DNA of 64,000 nt from contig JAPPKD010000172.1 of assembly GCA_028820215.1 (NCBI GenBank), positions 1 through 64,000 of the forward strand, read 5' to 3'. A program made the translations under genes and the position numbers. Origin of the DNA: Spirochaetaceae bacterium. Lineage in GTDB: Bacteria; Spirochaetota; Spirochaetia; SZUA-6; Bin103. The notes under the pieces were generated by a model. It made no database searches. It was not told the origin of the DNA and saw nothing but the letters and a program-made list of their open reading frames with translations. Each line of letters begins with the position of its first letter. Position 1 is the stretch's first letter. This document shows positions 35,103 to 44,283 of this stretch, in pieces.

Positions 35103-36247
35103 TCAGAGCTCCAGCCGGGCCCAGCGCACGTCGGTCATCGACGCGGTCGCGCCGGCATAGAAGACGACGAACACCGTGCCGTCGTGGAGCAGCGCGGCCC
35201 GCGGATGCCCGTATCGCCACTCGGTCATGTCGCTCCACGTGCCCAGCAGCGTGCGGCCGCGCGCGAGCCCGCCTCCTCGTCGTGCTCGCTCCGATACACG
35301 ACGGTGCGGGATGCCGCGTCCCACGTCCGCCCGAAGTCGTGACTCTCCGCTGCCATGATCGCCCGCAGGGCGTCCCGGCCCGCGCCACGGGTCGGATAGA
35401 ACGCGAGGAGCCGGTCGCCCCCGACCGCCAGCGGCTGGGTGTGGTTGCCGGTGATGCCGGTGCCGACCGGCTCGGTCCAGCCGCCGCCGTCGGGTTCACC
35501 CCAGGCGATGTGAACGTCGAGCGGCCGGCCGGCACGGGCGTCATGGGTCCAGAACATGGCCACCAGCCGCCCCGTCTCCGGGTGAACGGCCAGCCGCTGA
35601 TCCCAGTAGAACCGCCCGCCGCTCCGGTCGCGCGCCACCTGCACGTGGTCGGGCCAGGTGGCGCCACCGTCGTGCGACAGCCGCAGGTAGGCCGCCTGCG
35701 GCGCCGGGGCCGGGTCCTCGTACTCCTTCCAGCATTCGTAAGGCTGCGCGCGGACTCCGCCTGCCAGATCGAGCACCGGCATCGAGCATGGCGAGGCCGC
35801 CACGTGCGGCGGGGTCTCCATCCGCCGCCACGGCGACCAGCTCGCGCCGGCGTCGGTGGACCTGGTGTGGAAGATGCGCATCGGCAACAGACCGCTGGTC
35901 CGCGGATGGGAGAAGGGCCGCTCCGGTCCGGACCGGTCGATCCAGAGCCCGGTTGCCGTAAGCGCGCCGTCGGGCTCCTCGCGCAGCGAGAAGCTGTAGA
36001 CCTCGCCGGGCGTCCCCGCCCAGTCATCGGCGCCGCGCGTGTCGTAGCGCCGCTGCCAGGTCGCGCCGCCGTCCCGGCTGGCGTACAGCACCATGCTGCC
36101 GTCGGCGCTCTTGCGCGCGCTCGCCTGCCGGAAGGTGACCAGTACGGTGCCGTCGCCGAGTGCACGCACGCCGGTGAAGCAGGTACAGGTGCGTCCGCCG
36201 TCCGCGGAGGCGGCCTCGAACACCACACCGCCGTCGATGACACGCAT
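35103..36247 (-). pseudogene. Sialidase-like BNR-repeat protein, frameshifted near the 3' end
   Basis: Six-bladed beta-propeller of the sialidase superfamily (about 380 residues). Four Asp-box motifs are visible (SRDGGATW, STDAGASW, SHDGGATW and SHDFGRTW). The first 325 codons are in one frame (36247 to about 35275). A frameshift near 35265-35285 moves the last 50 codons (GTWSDMTEWRYGHPRAALL to the end) into another frame. It could be a true mutation or a sequencing/assembly indel. There is no signal peptide and no clear RIP arginine, so it may be a non-sialidase propeller. A TACCCT box lies six bases before ATG 36247. Confidence 0.75.
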
Positions 36248-36253
36248 GTGGCG

Positions 36254-36259
36254 AGGGTA
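36254..36259 (-). promoter_or_regulatory. TACCCT -10 box, leaderless-type spacing
   Basis: Minus-strand TACCCT is followed by six bases and then the ATG of the sialidase-like gene; no SD sequence is present. Confidence 0.45.
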
Positions 36260-36292
36260 GCCCCGAGGCCGGCTCCCGTGAAGCGGACCGCG

Positions 36293-38317
36293 TCAGTTGG
36301 GTTCCAGGTCCTGACGGTGCTCCAGGGAGGCTTCGATCTCGCGGCGCGAGCGGAGGATCGGCCGCATCCGCTTCTGCGAGGCCAGTTCCAGTTGGTCGGT
36401 GACGTGCTTCGATCCGGCGCGTGACCAGTTGCCGTAGCCGAGCAGGGCTTCGCCGCGGAGCGGGTCCGAGAACTCGACCACGGCGTAGAAGGTATCGCCG
36501 CTGACGATCTGCGCCTTGCCGTCCGCGAACTCGCCGAGGCCGGAGGTGCGGATCGCACCCATCTGGCCGGGCGCGCCGTTGCCGGGCAGGTCCAGGGACC
36601 CGCGGCGCAGGCGCACCGCGTCGCCCCAGCGTACGTGCAGGGTGCCGTAGTCGCGCTCCAGGTCCGTGGCCGCGTCGTCGAGCGCTGCCACCGCGCGCTC
36701 GGGCGCGGCGAATCCGCGTGGCGTGGTCAGGGGTTGGCCCGGGTCCGCCGGAACGCGGTGACCGCCGACCTTTTCGAAGTCATCGCCAGCAGCGGTCAGG
36801 AAGTGATGGAACAGGAGCGCGCCGACGCTGGCGTTGTCGGTGGCTCGGTCCCAGCGCCGCAGGACCCCCGCGGCACGCCGCGCCCGCTCGCCGCCGTACC
36901 GCTCGGCCGCCGCCGCCAGGTCGTCCACGAAGTGGTCGGCCAGCTCGACGCGGGTCGAGAGCTTCATTGCCTTGAGGTCGGCAAGGTCGATCCTGCCCGC
37001 CTGCGACAGCAGCCGGATGCTGCGCATGGCGCGGGGCGTATGAACGGGCTCCCGCGCTAGCTGCGGCGTCCAGTCGGCGGGGTCCAGCACCATCGGGTGC
37101 GTGCAAGTCCAGGGAGAGTCGTTGCAGTTCTGCACCCAGCCGCCCGGCGGATCGATCACCTTGGGCAGCTCCGCGTAGGGCACCACCGCCTCCGACCAGA
37201 TCAGCGAGGAGTCGTTGCCCGGCACCAGGCCGCGCCAGAAGCGCTCGTCGGCGGGCTCGCGCAGCGGCAGCGCGGCGTTGTACAGGTACATGATGTGCCC
37301 GTCGCGGTCGCCGTACATGGTGTTGAACAGCGGGAGATGCTGCATGGCCATGGCGGCGTGGAACTGCTCCAGGGTGCGCGCCAGGCCCATGCGCCAGAAC
37401 TGCTCCAGCATCCGCGGGCGGGCGGTGCCGGCGACCCGCAGCGCCACTGCCCTGCCTTCTTCCTCCGCCACCACCGGACCGTGTGCGGAGCGGCGAATGG
37501 TCAACGGCTCGGAGTCCACCGTGCCGTCCTCCCTGAGCACCTTGAGCACCTGGCGCTCCACGTCGAACGGCTGCATGCCGCCGTCCAGCTCGTAGCCGCC
37601 GCCGGTCAGCGACAGCAGGTAGAGGGTGGCCAGGTTGGGAGGGTTCGTGGTCTGGGTCCAGCCGAGGTACTCGGTGAAGCACTGGCGCAGGACCGGGAAG
37701 CCGACCCAGACCGCGCCGTACGATGTCACTCCCGGCGCGGTGAGCTGCACCTCGAAGTAGGTGTGCCGGTCGCCCCAGTGCAGGTGCGAGTTGCTCAGCA
37801 GCATGACGTTGCCCGACGCGGACTTGGACGGGCCGATCGCCCAGCCGTTCGACTCGCTGGGCGCGTCGCCCGACTCGCTCAGCCGGGACACCACCCGTTG
37901 GCGGCTCGCATGCCACTCGAAGTTGATGACGCGCATCGTGTGGGCGAGCACGTCCGCGACGGTGAACGGCACCACGCGGCGGGCAGCCGTGCTGAGAGAG
38001 TCGGCCTGAGAGGCCGCCGACGCGTTCAGGCCGTCGACAAATGAGCGCAGTAGCGGCGCGAAGTCCGCGCTCTGTTGCGTGGCCCAGCGCGCGGCGCGCC
38101 GCGGGATGCCGTTGATCCGTACCCAGCGGTCATCGTCCAGCCAGGCGGCGCCGTAGAACTCGGCCGCGCGCCCCCGCCCCTGTGCGTAGAGCCGGGTCAG
38201 CAGCTCGCCGTGCGCCTCCATCTGGGCGTAGCCGTAGGCGTAGAACAACCCGCGGTGATCGGGCGCGAAGATGTGCGGGATGCCGTAGCAGTCCCAGAGT
38301 ATGTGCGTTGCGTTCAC
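36293..38317 (-). CDS. Penicillin acylase family protein
   Basis: N-terminal-nucleophile amidohydrolase of the penicillin G acylase/AHL acylase family (about 674 aa). The alpha part starts with DCYGIPHIFAPDHRGLFYAYGYAQ. The spacer ends before SNGWAIGPSKSASG, where the Ser after SE is the autoproteolytic nucleophile. The beta part includes LLSNSHLHW, the oxyanion-region block SAHGPVV, and GGWVQNCNDSPW. GTG 38317 was taken as start because it directly precedes the conserved region; a longer frame to 38425 overlaps hicA. There is no convincing signal peptide, unusual for a family that is normally exported. It could deacylate small amides in the cytoplasm. Confidence 0.85.
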   Translation of the reverse strand: MNATHILWDCYGIPHIFAPDHRGLFYAYGYAQMEAHGELLTRLYAQGRGRAAEFYGAAWLDDDRWVRINGIPRRAARWATQQSADFAPLLRSFVDGLNASAASQADSLSTAARRVVPFTVADVLAHTMRVINFEWHASRQRVVSRLSESGDAPSESNGWAIGPSKSASGNVMLLSNSHLHWGDRHTYFEVQLTAPGVTSYGAVWVGFPVLRQCFTEYLGWTQTTNPPNLATLYLLSLTGGGYELDGGMQPFDVERQVLKVLREDGTVDSEPLTIRRSAHGPVVAEEEGRAVALRVAGTARPRMLEQFWRMGLARTLEQFHAAMAMQHLPLFNTMYGDRDGHIMYLYNAALPLREPADERFWRGLVPGNDSSLIWSEAVVPYAELPKVIDPPGGWVQNCNDSPWTCTHPMVLDPADWTPQLAREPVHTPRAMRSIRLLSQAGRIDLADLKAMKLSTRVELADHFVDDLAAAAERYGGERARRAAGVLRRWDRATDNASVGALLFHHFLTAAGDDFEKVGGHRVPADPGQPLTTPRGFAAPERAVAALDDAATDLERDYGTLHVRWGDAVRLRRGSLDLPGNGAPGQMGAIRTSGLGEFADGKAQIVSGDTFYAVVEFSDPLRGEALLGYGNWSRAGSKHVTDQLELASQKRMRPILRSRREIEASLEHRQDLEPN

Positions 38318-38357
38318 GAGCCCACCCACGGTCTGCAACCGCACGGCTCCTGTTTCA

Positions 38358-38606
38358 TCAGGCGAAGAGCGTTTCGCGCACGTCGTGCTTGGCCAAGCCA
38401 AGAAACCCCGCAACGTCGCCGACAATTGCGTCGAGCGTTCCTACCCGCACATCGCCATGCAGAGGCACCGTGACGCGGTGAGTGCCGCTGCCGACCGTCA
38501 GCGACACGGTCATGTGGCTGCCTCGGGTTCGAGTTACTCGGTAGCCATAGTGCCGGGCAAGCAGCCTGGCGACCTCATCGCCCGAGAGGCCGCGCGGCAA
38601 CCTCAT
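38358..38606 (-). CDS. hicA: HicA toxin (mRNA interferase)
   Basis: Small double-stranded-RNA-binding-fold toxin (82 aa) with the catalytic His context RTRGSHMTV, TVPLHGDVRVGTLDAIVGDVA and family spacing. It starts at ATG 38606, overlapping the hicB stop as ATGA. Both genes look intact. HicB-first order makes this the reversed arrangement. Confidence 0.9.
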   Translation of the reverse strand: MRLPRGLSGDEVARLLARHYGYRVTRTRGSHMTVSLTVGSGTHRVTVPLHGDVRVGTLDAIVGDVAGFLGLAKHDVRETLFA

Positions 38607-38815
38607 ACCGCGATGGCTTCCTCTCTGACGAGATGCAGCCTGATCACTCGCGGCACGTCTTCTTCATCGAAGTGGCACAGGACGGCATCTCGCACCATGG
38701 TCTTCAGGTCGTCCCAGTCCTCTCCTTGCGTGAAGATGCTGTGGCCGAGCGCCTTGGCGTCGTATCCGCCTTCAGGCGCTTCCGTCACCTCGAAGATGAT
38801 CTCGACCGGTCTCAT
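38603..38815 (-). CDS. hicB: HicB antitoxin, short form
   Basis: Antitoxin (70 aa) of the short HicB type: IIFEVTEAPEGGYDAKALGHSIFTQGEDWDDLKTMVRDAV. It has no C-terminal DNA-binding domain, so autoregulation may depend on another factor. GGAGG lies seven to eleven bases before the ATG on the minus strand, and TAGGAT about 30 bases further upstream is a candidate -10. Confidence 0.9.
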   Translation of the reverse strand: MRPVEIIFEVTEAPEGGYDAKALGHSIFTQGEDWDDLKTMVRDAVLCHFDEEDVPRVIRLHLVREEAIAV

Positions 38816-38959
38816 CCGGTTGTCCTCCGTGTGCCTCGGGGAGCCATCCTATCCCGTTGGCGGTTTCTCCGCGAGATTAACGCGGCGATCGCTCGCCGGG
38901 CTGGCGCCGGTTGGACCAGCCGGCGAGCGACCGCGCGTCGCTCTTCGATCTCGGTGCGT

Positions 38960-41900
38960 CTACCAGCTCACCGTCGACTGGACGGAGAGCGTGTGCTCGG
39001 GCTCGGCGTTGATGTGCTCACGGCGCGTCGCCACGAGTCCGACCCGAACCTCGGTTTCCGCCGGCCGGCGGGCGTGGAACTCGTAGCCGAACCGGTATTC
39101 CCTCTCGCGCTCCGAGAGGCCGATGCCGGCCCACGGCGTTCCCACGCCTCCCATCAGGTCCAGCCCGTAGCCGAACCTGGCGTCGACCCTTCCGGTGCCG
39201 CTCGCGTCCACGGGATCGCCATCCAGCCCGGCCAGCGTCGCGCGGCTCCACAGGGCCGCCGCTCCGCCTTCCGCGCTCGCGCCGATCGACGGGCTCACCG
39301 TCAGCGCCGGCCCCAGCTCCGATCCCGGATTCGGGTCCCACGCCAGCCAGCCGCTCGCGCCCCACTCCGCCACGTCCGCGGTCTCGTGCAGCACCAGCGC
39401 TCGCCCCTTCATCCCCAGCGAGAGGCCGATCCCCGGATGCGTGAAGCGGAAGCCCCCGCCGACGTCCATCCCGAAGCCGGTCTCCGCGTCGCCGCCGTCG
39501 CGCCGCACGCCGACCTCGATCGAAGGGGTCAGCCGCGCGCCGCCGCCCAGGGCCGCTTCGTACGACCCTTCCAGCCCCAGACGGATCCGGTTCACACCGG
39601 CCGCCGTCGCGACCAGCCCCGGCGCTGCCTCGGAGGCCGCCCGCAGCAGCATCCCGTCCGCATTCACGCCGAGCGAGAACCCGCCGGCCGCCGCCGACAC
39701 CACCGTGCCGCGTACGCCCGCGGCTCCGGCCAGCAGGTTGACGCGGGGCTCCAGCGGATCCCCATCGGTGGGGCTCAGATGCAGCCCGCCGAGGCCGTAG
39801 CCGCCGGCCAGCCACAGCGACAGCCGCTCCGGGACCACCTCGAAGCCGACGTAGGGGTACGCTCCGGTGAGCGAACTGCTCACCTCGCCGCCGCTGGTCA
39901 TCGGCTGCGCGTAGCTGCCCCAGCCCGAGCTGTGCGACAGCGCCAGCCCGGCAATCCAGCGCCCGGTCGCGTAGTCCACGCCCAGCGTCCCGGTGGCCAC
40001 GTCGCCATCGACCGCCAGGTCGCCCTCACGGCCGGCGAAGTGCCCGTAGGCACCCTGCCCCCAGACGGTCAGCGCGGCGTCGCCGTCATCGCCTGCCCCC
40101 GTCGCCACCTGGAACTCGCTTCCGGTCAGCAGTTCCTGCCCGCTCATGGTCCGCGCCTGCGGGCTTTGGTTGCCGGTGTCGATCCACGCCGCCAGCGCGG
40201 CGATCTCCTGCTCCTCCGCGACGGGCTTGGCGCCCGCGGCCGTCATCTCGTGGCCCGCGACCACGGTGCGCGTCGCGGGACTGCCTGCGCTGCGCAGCCG
40301 CTGGTCGACCGCGTCGAGCGTGTGCTCCCACGCGGTGCGCCCGAAGCGGCCCAGCCACGCCCGCGGCATCGGGTCGCTGTTGACGATCGTGCCGGTCGCC
40401 TCCGCGTCCGCGAGCTCCGCTCCAACCGCGTTGCTCAGTCGCATCGCGAACGTCTCCGAGCCTTCGTCGTGCGCGTCGTCGAGCACGGTCACCTCGATCG
40501 TCTGCTCGGTCTCTCCGGACTCGAAGGTGAGCGTCCCGGAGGCCCCCACATAGTCTTCTCCGGCCGTGGCCGTGCCGTCGGCCGTGGACCAGTCCACGGT
40601 GACCGGATCGCCGTCGGCGGCGCTCAGGGTCACCGCGAAGGAGATGACCTCGTCCACGCCCTCGGTCGCGCGGGCGTCCTGCACCGCGATGGTCAGCGAC
40701 TCATCGCCGGTCTGTGAGTCCTGCTCCGCGGTTTCCTCTGCCTCCGGGCAGGGTGTCGCCTCCAGCGTTTCGCTGTCCGCGATGGTCACGCACACCGAAT
40801 CGGTATCGCCTATCCGGTAGCCCTCTCCCGGCTGCAGCGTGATCGTCAGCGGGCCATGGTCGGCAGCATATTCGGGCAGATCTACGGGGTAGTCACGATG
40901 TCCGCCGAGCCCGTGATCGACCGTGAAGACTCCCGGCACGATCCCGAATCGCGAGCTGGCCGGCAACACGCTGCCGTAGGTTCTCCAGCCGTACTCCAGG
41001 CCGACCGAGATCCCGGTGGAGAATTCGTGCCATTGGTAGGAGTTGCGCAACTCCGACACCACGACGTAGACGCGCGCGTCCCCGCCTTCCATCACCGCAC
41101 CGGAGTCGGGAAGCGCCAGCGTCACGACCGGCTTGCTGCCCTCCTGGTGCGTGCCGGTGCGGCCGTAGCCCGGCTCCGACCATGCGGAGTACATGCGAGC
41201 CCCTCCGTTCTCGGCGCCGTGCTGGATCGATCTGACCCGCGCCTCGTACTCCGTGTCCTGCTCCAGGAACAGGATCGGGACGTTCGTTTCGGGGCCGGCC
41301 GGCAGGCTCGCCTCCCAGACTCCCGTGCCGCGCACCCGGTACTGCACCTCGTAGCCGCTCGGCGCTGCGTCCTGGGGAGGCTCCCAGCTCACGATCACGT
41401 TGCCCGCGGTGTCAGGAACCGCGGCCACCACCGGTGCAGCCATCTCGACGATGGACTGCACCCGGACCAGGAGATGCTCCCCTATGGTGTGCGCGCCGCC
41501 CGAAAACACCGCGTTCACGGGGTTGCTCAGGGTGACGCTGAAGGTGCGGCCGGGATCGACGATCGCATCCTGGATGCCCGGTAGTTCGCCGGCGAGCACG
41601 CTGACCGCCGCGGTGGTGTCGCCGGGCGGAATGGTGATGGTGCCGGACGCCACGTCGCCGGCGCCGCTGTCGTTGATGGTCCAGTCCACGGTGACCTCGA
41701 GGTCGCTGGGGTCGGTCAGGGTCACCGTGAAGCCGATGCTGCCCGGCTCGGGGCCGCCCTCGACATCGGTGATATTCACGATCGGGTCGAATCCGTCGTT
41801 GTCTTCGATCACGAACACCACGAGCTGGCTTCCATGGCGTATGCCGGCGGGCAGTGTCCCGAAACCGAACAGGACGCTCTCGCCGCCGTCCACTTCGCGG

Positions 41901-43930
41901 TCGTCGACCGCGGCCACCGTGACGGTGCGCCGCCTCTCGCCGGGTGCGAAGGTCAGGACGGTCGGCGCCACGGTGTAGTCGGCGGCCGTCGCGCCCCCGT
42001 CCGGCGTCGCCGTGATCGGGATCACCGCCTCGCCGCCCGGGTCGCCGGTCAACAGCACGGTGACGTCCACCGGCGGCCCGCCCTCGGCGATCACGTAGGC
42101 GGGGGCGCCGAATAGGACGTATACCGTGCCGTCCACCTTGTGACCGGAGTGGTCGGGGACGCCGGGGTAAATGCGGTCGACCGGGACCGAGCCCAGCGCG
42201 GGGCTGGTGGTGGGCACCTGCTCGCCGAAACCGGACGGCGGGCCGCCCACGTCGACGCTGATGCCATCGGCGTCGTAGTCGGTGGACTGCACGCGGTATC
42301 GGTAGATCAGCTTGTCGGTGCCGGAGCCGGACACGTAGCGCGCCGGGCGGTAGTTGTCGGGCGCGGAGTCGCCGACGCGGATGGCGACCACGGAGCCTGA
42401 CGTGTATGCGTCGGCGCTGAAGTTCATGGTGACTTCGATCTCTTCGCCGGTGCGGTACGTGTCTCCCCGCTCCGGCTTGGAGGTAATGGCCACGCCGGTG
42501 ACGCGGAACGACCCGTCCACCTTGTGGGCGGCGTCCTCGTCCAGGCCGGTGTAGTCGCGGGATGCGGGTATCGAGCCCAGCGCGGGGCTGGTGGTGGGGA
42601 GCTCGCGAACGAGGCCGCCCGACGGCACGCTGATGCCGTCGCCGTCGTAGTCGGTGAGCTTCACCTGGTAGCGGTACACCAGCCGGGTGGTGCCGGAGCC
42701 GGCAACGTACTCGGCGCGGCGAAAGCTCGGGCCATCGTCCCCGACCCGGATGGAGACCACGGATTCGCTGGTCGCATACGCATCGGCGGTGAAGGTCAGC
42801 GTGACGTCGATCGCCTCTCCCGCCCCATAGCCGTAATCGTGCTTGGGTGTGGAGGTAATCGCCACGCCGCTGACGTGAAACGAGCCGTCCACCCGGTGGC
42901 GCCGGTCGTCCGCCAGCCCCGGGTAGTGGTCGTGCACGGGCAGCAGCCCGAAGCTGGCGACGATGGTGGGCACCGCCCCGCCGTAGCCGCTGTCGGGACC
43001 GCCGGCGTCGATGCTGACACCGTCCGTGTCGGCATCGTCGAATTGGACCGTGTAGCGGTACAGCAGGCGGTTGGTTTGCGAGCCGGAATGGTACTCCGCC
43101 GCCCGGTAGTTGGAACCGTCGAGGTCATCTCCCACGCGGATGGCGATGGACGAGCCGCTGTCGGGGACGTACACCGCGGCATTGAAGGTCAGGGCGACGT
43201 CGATGTGCTCCCCGTAGTGGTAGGTGCTGCCGTTGCGCGGCGTCGACACGATCTCGGTGCGGTAGGCCCGGAACTGGCTCGGGCGGCCCCGGACCCGGAT
43301 CCTCAGAGCCCGGTCTCCCCGCTGCCAGTTCTCGCCGGGCGCCCGAGACCACAGTTGATCCTGAATGGAGAATCCGGGTTCGTCGCCGCCATCCTCCGCA
43401 GCGCTGTAGGTGGCGCCGAGCTGGGCCCAGTTGTCATTGGCGCAGCCGGAGATGCAGTCGAGCACGAACCAGTAGTCGGTGTCCGGCTCCAGGAAGGTGT
43501 TGGCCGGGGCCCGCCACTCATTGTGTGCGAAGTCGTTGAGTTGACCTCGCGTGAGGGTCGCGACCTTGGTGCCCAGTCCCGGACCGCGGTACAGGTCGGC
43601 GTTGATCGTCATGTACCGGCTCTCGTGCGTGTCGCGCACATACAGCCAGATACTCGCCAGTTCGTAGCCGCCGGTAACCGGCCCGGTCCTGAACCCCTGC
43701 ATCAGCCCGTCCTGATACTTGGACAGACCGCTGCGGATGTTCGGACCGGAAGGCTGGTCCATGTTCTTGACCAGCGTGGCGATCGGCGCATCGTACTCTT
43801 GCGCCGACGCGGTCGCGGCGCCGGTCAGCGCCGCGATGCCGGCAATGAGCATCGCCGCGGCGCTCAGTACGCCGGCCCGCGCCTGCGGCAGCGAGCGGAG
43901 AACAAGGAAGAACGAAATGATGGGTGTCAT
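38960..43930 (-). CDS. Giant repeat/Calx-beta surface protein with autotransporter-like barrel
   Basis: Secreted adhesin-like protein (1656 aa). ATG 43930 has GGAGGTG in front and opens a signal peptide ending ATASAQEYD. In order: a choice-of-anchor-R-like domain (35-200), three repeats of about 120 residues (about 205-575), two Calx-beta modules (580-800), a fibronectin type III domain (805-905), an unassigned beta domain, a third Calx-beta (about 1055-1165; TVDWSTADGTATAGEDYVG), and a C-terminal part of about 480 residues. The last part has alternating beta strands (LTVWGQGAYGHFAG onward) and ends VQSTVSW with a terminal aromatic residue, as in outer-membrane barrels. The calcium-binding-type acidic loops suggest Ca2+-stabilised adhesion. 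This implies an outer membrane. Confidence 0.82.
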   Translation of the reverse strand: MTPIISFFLVLRSLPQARAGVLSAAAMLIAGIAALTGAATASAQEYDAPIATLVKNMDQPSGPNIRSGLSKYQDGLMQGFRTGPVTGGYELASIWLYVRDTHESRYMTINADLYRGPGLGTKVATLTRGQLNDFAHNEWRAPANTFLEPDTDYWFVLDCISGCANDNWAQLGATYSAAEDGGDEPGFSIQDQLWSRAPGENWQRGDRALRIRVRGRPSQFRAYRTEIVSTPRNGSTYHYGEHIDVALTFNAAVYVPDSGSSIAIRVGDDLDGSNYRAAEYHSGSQTNRLLYRYTVQFDDADTDGVSIDAGGPDSGYGGAVPTIVASFGLLPVHDHYPGLADDRRHRVDGSFHVSGVAITSTPKHDYGYGAGEAIDVTLTFTADAYATSESVVSIRVGDDGPSFRRAEYVAGSGTTRLVYRYQVKLTDYDGDGISVPSGGLVRELPTTSPALGSIPASRDYTGLDEDAAHKVDGSFRVTGVAITSKPERGDTYRTGEEIEVTMNFSADAYTSGSVVAIRVGDSAPDNYRPARYVSGSGTDKLIYRYRVQSTDYDADGISVDVGGPPSGFGEQVPTTSPALGSVPVDRIYPGVPDHSGHKVDGTVYVLFGAPAYVIAEGGPPVDVTVLLTGDPGGEAVIPITATPDGGATAADYTVAPTVLTFAPGERRRTVTVAAVDDREVDGGESVLFGFGTLPAGIRHGSQLVVFVIEDNDGFDPIVNITDVEGGPEPGSIGFTVTLTDPSDLEVTVDWTINDSGAGDVASGTITIPPGDTTAAVSVLAGELPGIQDAIVDPGRTFSVTLSNPVNAVFSGGAHTIGEHLLVRVQSIVEMAAPVVAAVPDTAGNVIVSWEPPQDAAPSGYEVQYRVRGTGVWEASLPAGPETNVPILFLEQDTEYEARVRSIQHGAENGGARMYSAWSEPGYGRTGTHQEGSKPVVTLALPDSGAVMEGGDARVYVVVSELRNSYQWHEFSTGISVGLEYGWRTYGSVLPASSRFGIVPGVFTVDHGLGGHRDYPVDLPEYAADHGPLTITLQPGEGYRIGDTDSVCVTIADSETLEATPCPEAEETAEQDSQTGDESLTIAVQDARATEGVDEVISFAVTLSAADGDPVTVDWSTADGTATAGEDYVGASGTLTFESGETEQTIEVTVLDDAHDEGSETFAMRLSNAVGAELADAEATGTIVNSDPMPRAWLGRFGRTAWEHTLDAVDQRLRSAGSPATRTVVAGHEMTAAGAKPVAEEQEIAALAAWIDTGNQSPQARTMSGQELLTGSEFQVATGAGDDGDAALTVWGQGAYGHFAGREGDLAVDGDVATGTLGVDYATGRWIAGLALSHSSGWGSYAQPMTSGGEVSSSLTGAYPYVGFEVVPERLSLWLAGGYGLGGLHLSPTDGDPLEPRVNLLAGAAGVRGTVVSAAAGGFSLGVNADGMLLRAASEAAPGLVATAAGVNRIRLGLEGSYEAALGGGARLTPSIEVGVRRDGGDAETGFGMDVGGGFRFTHPGIGLSLGMKGRALVLHETADVAEWGASGWLAWDPNPGSELGPALTVSPSIGASAEGGAAALWSRATLAGLDGDPVDASGTGRVDARFGYGLDLMGGVGTPWAGIGLSEREREYRFGYEFHARRPAETEVRVGLVATRREHINAEPEHTLSVQSTVSW
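42120..43275 (-). repeat. Three tandem 120-residue repeats inside the surface protein gene
   Basis: Each unit has the same order of motifs: TSxPxxGxxYxxGExI, VVxIRVGDxxxxxRxAxY, SGSGTxxLxYRYxVQ, DxDGIS, a Gly-rich turn with PT, and a closing HxVDGSFxVxG. Units cover roughly 43275-42880, 42875-42505 and 42500-42125. Units 2 and 3 are closer to each other than to unit 1. Confidence 0.8.
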
Positions 43931-44283
43931 GTCGTCGGCACCTCCTTCGGTTGTGTCGGACGTGGGGGGCACCCGGCTGCGTTCGGATCGGTGCTGCCTT
44001 GGTGTCGCCTTCGGTCCACGTCATGGACCTACCGCTTGGGGGCGCGCCGGACTACGCCGATGTTCGCGAGCGAACGATCGATTGCTTGGATGACGGGGGA
44101 GATTCGCGAGTCGCTGCGGCGAACCCGACAGCTACCTGCGCAAGTGTCATTCGCGAACGGGCGCGGCTACGGCGCGCGCGCCGCGGATCTCGCCCACGGG
44201 CGGCAACGGGAGAGGTGATCGTGAGGCCGGCCGCAGGCTCTCGGAGCGCGTCCCGGCGGGCCGGCTTCAGCCGGCGATGATCG
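43931..44283. other. Intergenic region with inverted repeat GTTCGC-GA-GCGAAC
   Basis: About 350 bases between two minus-strand units. It should contain the promoter of the surface protein gene. A 14-base inverted repeat sits at 44062-44075. A short hairpin with stem GCCGGC and loop TTCA at 44260-44275 follows the upstream gene and could end that transcript, although it has no U-tract. No convincing coding frame is present. Confidence 0.4.

Noticed and set aside
44062..44075. Strong operator for the surface protein gene
   Set aside because: GTTCGC-GA-GCGAAC is a short inverted repeat that is likely to occur by chance in GC-rich DNA and is over 120 bases from the start. Noted under the intergenic region only.
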